Shown here: piece by piece, positions 57,501-64,000 of the stretch | Layout of the letters: every line of letters starts with the position of its first letter | How positions within the stretch are numbered: position 1 is the first letter of the stretch | Origin: Liolophura sinensis | Lineage: Eukaryota; Mollusca; Polyplacophora; Chitonida; Chitonidae | Reading direction: 5' to 3' | DNA length: 64,000 bases | Assembly: GCF_032854445.1 (NCBI RefSeq) | Contig: NC_088295.1 | Coordinates: 60,247,249 to 60,311,248, forward strand | Notes under the pieces: model-generated | Database searches by the model: none | What the model was told of the DNA's origin: nothing | What the model saw: the letters and a program-made list of their open reading frames with translations, nothing else | Program-made: the position numbers and the translations under genes

Positions 57501-60500
57501 ACCAGCATTAATGTAGTAAGAAACCAGGCAAAGCCAGGAGAACACACGACCATCCGCAGGATGCTGGAACCTTCTCACGTACAGCCAAATTGAGTATGGT
57601 ATGGGTATATCTACGTCACATGTGGGAATGCTCCATGAAAATTTGGGAGTTTACCCTTGACACTATGGAAGTGAAAGATCCCTGAGATTTGCCTAAACAG
57701 CAGTCAAATGAATCATTCAATCAGTCAATATTACAGATTAAGTTGCCAAACACTTCGTAGTTGCTGCATGTATATGTATAAATCGTAAATAGTCTCCAAC
57801 ATTTTTAGGCAACGTAGAAAAACAGAACACAGAACTGCTTTCACGTCGTGTACTAAGTATCAACGGTTATTTGAGATAGAAAAGAATAAGGGAATAAGCG
57901 TATGGAAGAATGCTATTGAATTAGCACAGGCAAGCTGGCATTTATTGCTTCTCGCACACCACTGTTGTCACAAATTGGGCCCTTTAGGGGCTAATCTTTT
58001 TATAAGAGGAGCTCTCATTGGTGAATACGTTCCAACATGTCTATTTAATTGTTTAACTTTTTTCTACTAACCCTGTTTGGCATTTGTCGAATTCTGTGTA
58101 CACCCTAGTGCGAACACAATGCTACATTATACTAAAAAAATTTGAGTAGTTTAATTGAATCTCTCGGTGAAAATAATTGTGTGCATATCTTTGAAATTTG
58201 GTGCTTAAAATGTTGTCATAATAAAAAAAAGTAGATTACAGTTGAAATATATATGACGTCCCATGATTCTCCCAAAATGAATTTCACGCTGATAAAACTG
58301 CAGCAATACCCCTGGATAGACTTCTATCAGGATCTCTGGCACTCTCCTCTTAACTGTGCCTAATGCCCTTTAACTCGGTGGCCTAGTGGCTAGATATTTC
58401 ATCGTGTTGAATAAAATCGCCAATTTGGTTATACAGATTGTGAACAGATGCAATCAAAACGCTACTGAGATACATATTTGGATTATCGACATATAAACTA
58501 GCATGGTGCACGAGTTGGATACAGATATATTTCATTTGCTTCGACAATTCCTCGCGTCTTTCCACCATCAGTGAACACTGCTGACTGCTTGCATGAACCC
58601 ATCATAATCTTTATCTTATTATATTCACTTAGTTCTTTATTTGTGGTTTGCGTTCAACGTTGTTTTGGAAATTGACTCTGCGATTATTGATCCGGAACGT
58701 GCATTTTGATCTGCTGTTTTGCATAGGACTGTTTCAATGCCTAGATTCATACATCAAATCCCTGTGAAATCCTGAGAAGTTCAGCTCTGACGCGGAAACT
58801 CTCAAGTGACCCTGTGGTCAGTATCTTGGACTGGTATTCGTATCTATACCTTAACACATTTCGGGAACTGGTAGAAGAGTGCGGCAGCTCATGGATCCAC
58901 CTCAGGCCTTACAAGATCGTGGCCAAGCAGTCGACGACCTCAGGTTAAAGAGTTCTGGGAGGTTCTCCAGTCTGTGAAGAGAGGCTCTTACTCTTGTCAT
59001 GGATCTCATCCATTCTCCTGCCTCTCTCTTTCGTCCATGCTGTTTAATCTTAGATGCCTAACATGCAACATTTAACTTACATCTCAGTTACTCCACAGTT
59101 TGCTTCCATAATTTCATGAAGTGTCAGAAATTCAACGAAATCGTCAACGATCGCATCACTTGGTTTTTATCATGCTTAAATGATGTCAAATTAAAAAGGT
59201 GCCCAAATCGCACTGCTCTTTCCTGTGCGAAAAAGTTGAAGAATGACTGTACATGGGTATTCTTGACATCTTGCATGTAGTCTCTGCATAGCTCTCCTGT
59301 GTGTTACAGCGGAAACTTATCCGCCTTCAAAATGCTATAATGTCTATACAACTGGCTTATAATGTATGCTGTGCTGTCTTCGCTGTTTCTCCAGGATGCG
59401 TGCAAAAATGTCACGGCGTTCCGAAGGTTGAGGACCGAGAAACCTGTGCATCTGGATATTCTGGGGTAAGTTGCTTTCGACACGTACAGTATATGTACGT
59501 ATATATATATAGATATGTGTGTGTGTGCGGTTGTGCGTGACTTGTCAAAATGAAAGATGCGCTGTGCAGTACACTTCTACACCTCTTTTGCTTGTAAACC
59601 TAACATAATACGAATGCATTATGAAAACGCACTATGAAAAGGGTGTTTGAATTTTCAATGTTTACTTAGTTGTTCCTTTACCCGGGCAACAGCAGGATGT
59701 CTCTCAGTGTTTAACAAAGGCAAGCAAATATGCATGAATACTTAATTCAGCCTGGAAATGGAGCCGTCTCTGTTCGTGAATACATACATCTGGGTTGAAA
59801 ATGGAAGAGTGCTAGCTCTTGCCCTACATCTGACCTTGACTTACAAAGTGAATACCATTTGTTTTGTAATGTTCTGTGAATCTAGAATGTTGGTGGAAGT
59901 ATTTCAACACAGGGTTCAACACTTGATGTAGAACATCATACACATTGTACATATTCTCATAGGTTTTCCTTCTGATATTGATTCACAAAGCGAATGTTAA
60001 CAGGAACGTAACACCAAAGCAGAAAAGAAACACAATATTATAACACAATAAACAATATTGCGGCCATCAGATCTGGCATTTCTTTGTACCAGAACAAACT
60101 AAAATCTTTAATGATTTTGGATTAATGATTTTTGATTATCAAATCTTGAGACTGTCATCTCAGTGCTACATGAATGATGATTATCTATAAATGACATTTC
60201 AAATCAGTTTTCAGTGATGACAAACAATAATTTGTTTTTTGATTCATCAAGTTTGAAAAAAGTGACATCTTTCATTTTGACAAGTGAATACAAAACTAGA
60301 ATGATTTCATCCCGTCGAAATATTTCATGTCAACACCACCATTCCTCATCGGTTCATTAGGCTATTATTCATTTACTAAGTTTTATTGAATATGGCCGAG
60401 GTGTTTTGCAGAATTTGATTTCACAATGTTGTGGCAGAGGCAGAACATTTGACATTTCTAAAAGCTAAACTGGGCAAAACACAAAGACCTATTTCTGGCT

Positions 60501-63500
60501 TGATGTTAGTGACCTACATTCATGACAAAGTGACAGTGCAGGAATATCCGTGACACAAATGTTTCACGCGAACAAAGAAAGAACTTACAAATGATATGTT
60601 TGTATGATAGAGCATTTGGGGAGGGAATTTCCCCAACTGTCACTGTAGGGCCTCGATGACTAAAAGCGTTTAATAAAGCACGTATGGCTATTTACGCACT
60701 ACAACTTTTCTAGAAAATCTTTTGTCTTCCACCAGTATGGTGTGCATAGCCATACGTCACACGTAGGAAAGTTCGTTAGTTGTTTGTCAAAGTTTGGTGG
60801 TTTTCTCCCGCCACTCCGGTTTGATAAGTATGGTAGAAAGGATACCAGGGCTGTTCACATTCTACGACCAATAAACTAGAATGTGCATTATTTTGTTAAG
60901 GCCTAAGATGACACTGGATAGCAGCAAGAAAGAGGTTTATATCTCATAATCCTTACGTGGTAAGCACAACAGCTTGTGATACACTCAACATACAAAGTGT
61001 AGAAAACTTCAAAATAGATTGGACGGACAATGGTACCATTTCTTTTATAAAAGGAATGTTGAGAATATAAGGTGAATAAGCCCAATCGGCTTTTCAAGGG
61101 ATATCGGCGAGACAGGTGGTGGATCTCGCAAACTACCGCCGCTAAAAGACGTGATTTTACGCTAAATACCAGACGCCGTCGAGTCGACAGACAGATGTGT
61201 ATTCAATCTAGCAACTTTTGTACAATAACGTCTTTTATCAACGTTATTTTGGGAGAGCCTCCACCTGTCCCGCCGATATGTGCGTGAATTCGCGAGACCA
61301 ATGAAACGCCGACTGGGTGGTTATATTCTGCTTTTGAAACTAGGATAAAACTTAATAATAATACAACGAAAAGCTGTTTAGCTTAGAAGTAAGTCAATCT
61401 ATCAATCACCGTCACCGTATTATCCTGACATACCTCCTCATTGTATCTTATATCATGATGAATATATAGAAGTGCCAGGCGGGGGTAAACTAGCGACCCG
61501 CAAGAAATTATACTAACGAACTCTCCCATATATGTGACGTATATATATGCAAAATGACGAAAAACGTTGAACATACGTTGGACTGCTCAAACGGGCACGC
61601 GATCAGTCCTTGGGACTGAAAGGCAAGCTGATTTAATAACTACACCTCACAACTAGGCTGATCACAGGAAATAAGTAATGCACAACTGGTTGGATAATAA
61701 CTGCTTTAGGCTGAAAATGCTCTCCTGTAAAGCTGACACCATGATGGACTGGGTGGAAAATATTCCCGATTAAAGTTAGGTCTTTTTTTTGAGAAATGTT
61801 CCTCGTTAAAATGTTAGGTTCCAAATGCTTTAGGTTCCGAATGCTTTAGGTTCCGAATTGCTTTTTGTGGGATATGCCCCTCATTAAAACGTTAAAAAAA
61901 CCAGAGGAAATACAAACTGCAAGGCAGTGTGGTACAAACTGTCCACCTAACCTCAGTATTAATGGAAAAGATAACAGTCGTTACAACGATGGTGCGGAAT
62001 ATAAGGATGATAGATATCCCATAGAAAGGCATATCCAGGAGATAAATGTAGTTCAATTCAGGGAATTTTATCGCATAGTATACACAAAATGAAGTTTGCA
62101 TCAAAAGAAAGGCCATCAGACATTGTGCAAGAAAACAGCCTGTTTTCTATTTTAAGAATATTGCCAAACGAGTTGCGATCCGTTATAATATTATAGTATA
62201 CGGTGGCCTTTTGAGAGCAAAAACTTCCATGGGAGCTGAAGTGAAGTCTTATGGCATATTTTATCTCTATAAGGTTTAGAATCGCTACACGTCAAGTACC
62301 TATACATTTGGATTGACTGCATGCCATTATGTTCCATGTAACGAGCTATTTTGGTGGAAAAGATTCCTTATCGTGTCAGCTGGGCTCACTTTATAACACA
62401 CTGTTACCTTGGTCAGTTTTTGATAACTATTTTTATTCTAATGTAATTAATTTGAAGAGCTACTTGATTGTATGTTTGGTTGGTTACATCTACAGCCAGT
62501 CCCAGCTACCCGCGTTAACACGTCACAGAGGCTACAGAGACTGAGACAGCATCTCCGAAATAACAGTATCGACGCTTACATCATATCATCTGAAGATGCT
62601 CATGCGGTGAGTATGATCGAATACAATTTCAGATAATATCAATAAAACTGAAACAATTGGCAGCTAGGAATATCAGGATTGCACGCGTAACACGAAAAGA
62701 AGAAGATTCTAATCAGATTAAATATATCGTTTAAGTCAAGACAATTGAAGGCGGCTTCAGTTCAGGTGACTAGCCCTGGCCAGTGAGGGCGTGTGTTCAA
62801 ATCCAGCCATGGCAAGCTCGGCCTCATTAAGAGGTTTCGAATGTTCCTGGTAAACTCGTTTCCTAATCTGCCTTCAAATAGATGTAGCATTTATTAATTT
62901 ATTTATTTCCATATTTAAGAATTATAGTCTAGACAGTTAACATATTTGCTATGGACTCGGTACTTGACATTCAAGTTCCAGGTTAGAAACCTGTAGTGGT
63001 TTCATCCAGTTTTTTGGTAGGAAGAACAGTGCTATATCCAGAAAATTTAATCCTTATTTAGGATATAACCCTTCTTCTACACTGACATCTAACAGTATGT
63101 GTATACATGAACACCGGGCTTCTGGTGTCTTTGCTTACGCCATAACCAAAGTTTTAGGTGTATAGTTCTTTACACTTGTATCAATAACGAAAACTCCAAA
63201 TTGCTGTTTGTGTATTCTTGAGGGTAATAATTCTTACAATAATTCGCATCGAAAAGTGGGGTTGAAAAATAGCCTTGACACCTGCTGATAATGCTTAACT
63301 ACCTTTACCGCTTTTGAACGTAAAGCAACCATAAGGCTGTAGTAAGATATAGACATACACTCATATACACATAGCACTACATTTGCATTGAAAATTTACT
63401 GCATGTTCAAGATCTGCAGCTATTTGGTGTAGTCGTAGAGCTGTCATTCATAAAATGTCCACTGATAATAAATACTTTATTGTGACGTATGTGTTACACG

Positions 63501-63577
63501 TAATCTGTTTTAGAGCGAATATGTGTCCGATTATGACGCCAGGCGTGAATATATATCCGGTTTCTCGGGGTCAGCAG
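48499..63577 (+). CDS. Secreted/membrane Xaa-Pro aminopeptidase (XPNPEP2-like), 5' part of gene
   Basis: Four coding exons join in phase to give about 102 residues: an N-terminal hydrophobic signal peptide (GWIVLAVILLG), a short Cys-containing linker (CVQKCHG, RETCASGYSG), and the start of the aminopeptidase P N-terminal domain (LRNNSIDAYIISSEDAHA, then SEYVSDYDARREYISGFSGS). The last part matches the NEYIGQHDERRAWITGFTGS block of vertebrate XPNPEP2. The signal peptide and an N-glycosylation site (NTS), placed as in XPNPEP2, favour the extracellular, membrane-anchored type over cytosolic XPNPEP1. These metalloenzymes remove an N-terminal residue preceding proline, for example from bradykinin. 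The catalytic metal-binding domain lies beyond the right edge, so activity cannot be judged. Confidence 0.87.
49166..49275 (+). repeat. 25-bp direct repeat, four copies
   Basis: TTGTGCCAT begins units at 49166, 49191, 49216 and 49241, each followed by a TTGTTAAAG-like segment. Alternating AAAGGA and AAAGAA variants suggest a 50-bp higher-order unit. Confidence 0.88.
51182..51442 (-). mobile_element. V-SINE, full length
   Basis: On the minus strand the head GGCATCCGTGACTGAGTGGG is followed by CGCGGCGCAATGAACCAGGA, the core CTCTCTGGCCGTACGTGGGA, and tail GAGTGCGGTGTAAAACACCA. It explains most of the open frame at 51052-51567. Confidence 0.92.
51866..52095. mobile_element. 230-bp foldback element (MITE-like)
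   Basis: Inverted terminal arms of about 41 bases: the left starts AATCCGTTAATTTTAACAGA and ends TCTGAGTGATG; the right is CATCACTCAGACAACAGATT through GTTAAAATTAACTGATT. The interior is AT-rich with scattered TTCTGTTAA-like motifs. There is no coding capacity and no clear target duplication. Confidence 0.72.
52611..53020. repeat. 30-bp minisatellite
   Basis: About 13-14 diverged units of CAAACCAGTAAGGCTTTATG followed by AAAGTGGCCG, clearest at 52760-52860. The minus-strand open frame at 52558-52929 is a product of the repeat. Confidence 0.88.
53980..54056 (+). mobile_element. V-SINE tail fragment
   Basis: TCGTCATATAAAAGTGAAAT, then TTGAGTGTGGCGTAAAACAG and an AAATAA end. Confidence 0.75.
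54124..54227 (+). mobile_element. V-SINE 3' fragment
   Basis: CTCCGGGCTCTGCATAGTTT, then CCACCATAATGCTGGCTACC and a tail ending ACGGCGTAAAACAGCAAAC with AAATAAAT. Confidence 0.82.
55431..55706 (-). mobile_element. Second-family tRNA-derived SINE, antisense
   Basis: Read on the minus strand, the copy contains CCCCCGATAGCACAGTTGGT, GATCAATCCTGGGTCGCGTG, GCTCGGGCGGGGCGCC, GATAAGTCGTCTCAGTGAAG and the tail TGTTAAGTGCGACATGAAAC. It belongs to the same family as 46135-46408 and 63783-64000. Confidence 0.87.
55885..56325. repeat. 67-bp minisatellite, about seven units
   Basis: Units contain GGGTTAGGTCCAAGCTGAAT, then GATGACGTTATCCTGAATAA and CGTAACAGTACACCTTTACT. The period is 67 (for example 55951 and 56018). 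Confidence 0.93.
56755..57475. repeat. 360-bp tandem duplication
   Basis: The segment from 56755 recurs exactly 360 bases later at 57115 and ends after the second ACTCAA at 57475. I see only two differences (ATGTCATCTCG against ATGTCTTCTCG, and CGTTGAAG against CGTTAAAG). Each copy ends in an antisense V-SINE tail; only the second continues into the SINE body. Confidence 0.95.
57071..57115 (-). mobile_element. V-SINE tail, truncated by the duplication junction
   Basis: TTGATTGGTGTTTTACGCCG is the complement of the V-SINE tail. The element stops abruptly at ACTCAA, where the duplicated segment restarts. Confidence 0.85.
57431..57587 (-). mobile_element. V-SINE, 5'-truncated
   Basis: This is the continuous version of the SINE cut at 57115. 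On the minus strand it runs from GGCTGTACGTGAGAAGG through the core to GAGTACGGCGTAAAACACCA and the AAATAAAT complement. Confidence 0.87.
59395..59465 (+). CDS. Xaa-Pro aminopeptidase exon 2
   Basis: The acceptor is TTTCTCCAG|GAT and the donor GGG|GTAAGT. It encodes CVQKCHGVPKVEDRETCASG, the short linker after the signal peptide; the cysteine resembles the NCST region of XPNPEP2. Conservation is weak, so its support is mainly phase, splice sites and position. Confidence 0.75.
59466..62495 (+). other. Xaa-Pro aminopeptidase intron 2 (3.0 kb)
   Basis: AT-rich intron. At 60713-60836 there is a diverged SINE-like segment (GTTCGTTAGTTG, GGTTTTCTCCCGCCACTCCG) related to V-SINE or to the remnant in IFT88 intron 4. 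The open frames at 61072-61287 and elsewhere are not recognisable. Confidence 0.6.
62496..62606 (+). CDS. Xaa-Pro aminopeptidase exon 3
   Basis: Exactly 37 codons with acceptor CTACAG|CCA and donor GCG|GTGAGT. It encodes VNTSQRLQRLRQHLRNNSID and AYIISSEDAHA, matching the start of the aminopeptidase P N-terminal domain (LRQQMQTQNLSAYIIPGTDAH in XPNPEP2). NTS is a potential glycosylation site. Confidence 0.92.
62607..63513 (+). other. Xaa-Pro aminopeptidase intron 3
   Basis: AT-rich. A short B-box-like segment (GTGTGTTCAAATCCAGCCAT near 62792) hints at an old tRNA-derived SINE. Nothing else was recognised. Confidence 0.55.
63514..63577 (+). CDS. Xaa-Pro aminopeptidase exon 4
   Basis: Acceptor TTTTAG|AGC and donor GCAG|GTATGT. 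It encodes SEYVSDYDARREYISGFSGS, the hallmark N-terminal-domain motif of the XPNPEP1/2 family, ending in phase 1. The following exon is beyond the window. Confidence 0.94.
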
Positions 63578-63782
63578 GTATGTGGCCGTGATTTCCCAAT
63601 CTACTGAACTGCTGCCGTTTCATACTCATTATATCACTGTCACCAACAGCGAATTTTGTACAAAAATCTAAACAACGCCAAGGTTAATGGGTTACGGTGA
63701 TGTAGCAGGGACTGATGACAGAAAAAAACGGAAATGCTTCTATTTCTGTAAATATACTCTGATGCATTTTCTCTTAAATACA

Positions 63783-64000
63783 TGGCGTTCAGCATGAAGG
63801 GGATAGTGCAACGACTGGTTGACCCGTATCAGTATTATGGCTCGGGCGGGGCACCTTACTTACCTTCGGTAAGTCGTCGGTAAGCACTAGATAAAAGAGC
63901 GGTGGAAATCCGTCCTGCAACAAGGAGGCACATTACATACACCCTAAGGATTCCTTCGTCGTCATATGACTGAAAAAGTGTTGAGTACGACGTTAAACCC
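63783..64000 (+). mobile_element. Second-family SINE, 5'-truncated, at window edge
   Basis: GATAGTGCAACGACTGGTTG, GGCTCGGGCGGGGCACC, AGAGCGGTGGAAATCCGTCC and the tail TTGAGTACGACGTTAAACCC match the copies at 46135 and 55431. It has an extra segment (about 63917-63965) before the tail. Confidence 0.85.

Larger units (their letters stand above)
48560..59394 (+). other. Xaa-Pro aminopeptidase intron 1 (10.8 kb)
   Basis: No exon was recognised inside. It holds a 25-bp direct repeat (49166-49275), a diverged tandem pair (49800-50055), V-SINEs (51182, 53980, 54124, 57071, 57431), a foldback (51866-52095), minisatellites (52611-53020 and 55885-56325), an antisense second-family SINE (55431-55706) and a 360-bp duplication (56755-57475). 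GTAACATGGCGGCG-like sequence near 49618 is YY1-like but isolated. Confidence 0.65.

Overview
This is a window of animal nuclear genome. Three protein-coding genes can be read from their exons, all with GT-AG introns. Most of the remaining sequence is AT-rich intron or intergenic DNA carrying short non-autonomous retroposons (SINEs), foldback elements and minisatellites. The dominant SINE has a tRNA-like head, a conserved central core and a tail resembling TTGAGTACGGCGTAAAACACCAAT followed by AAATAAATAAAT. This is the molluscan V-SINE (RUDI/BivaV) type. Together with frequent TACATGTA palindromes it suggests a lophotrochozoan, most likely a mollusc. Species cannot be determined from the sequence, and there are no bacterial features.

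Layout. (1) 1-14084: the first coding exon of an afadin/canoe orthologue lies on the minus strand (13983-14084). Everything to its left appears to be its first intron; no second exon was found. A promoter-like region with an NRF1-type motif lies at 14085-14420. (2) 14421-21060: intergenic, with four V-SINE copies within 1.8 kb, a 22-bp minisatellite of about 1.1 kb, and no recognisable gene. (3) 21060-40600: a complete IFT88 gene (intraflagellar transport, IFT-B complex) on the plus strand. It has 23 coding exons (22306-40440) predicting 840 residues, collinear with vertebrate IFT88, with an upstream promoter candidate and a polyadenylation signal at 40578. Every exon junction is phase-consistent. 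(4) 40600-48480: intergenic, with V-SINEs, a 397-bp foldback element, a second tRNA-derived SINE family flanked by an 8-bp duplication, and a 33-bp minisatellite of about 1.26 kb. (5) 48499-64000: the first four coding exons of a secreted or membrane-anchored Xaa-Pro aminopeptidase (XPNPEP2-like) on the plus strand. It has a 10.8-kb first intron full of repeats and runs off the right edge.

The three genes do not form a pathway: afadin is an adherens-junction scaffold, IFT88 builds cilia, and XPNPEP2-like enzymes trim extracellular peptides. Afadin and IFT88 are divergent; IFT88 and the aminopeptidase are in tandem.

The most notable observations are a minor-spliceosome (U12-type) intron 15 in IFT88; a 45-bp in-frame minisatellite that grew out of the exon 8 splice donor of IFT88, with a second identical donor context exactly seven units downstream; foldback elements at 42301-42697, 51866-52095 and 31104-31230; a near-perfect 360-bp tandem duplication at 56755-57475; and two V-SINEs sharing an unusual 3' tail. 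No clearly new multi-gene system was found.
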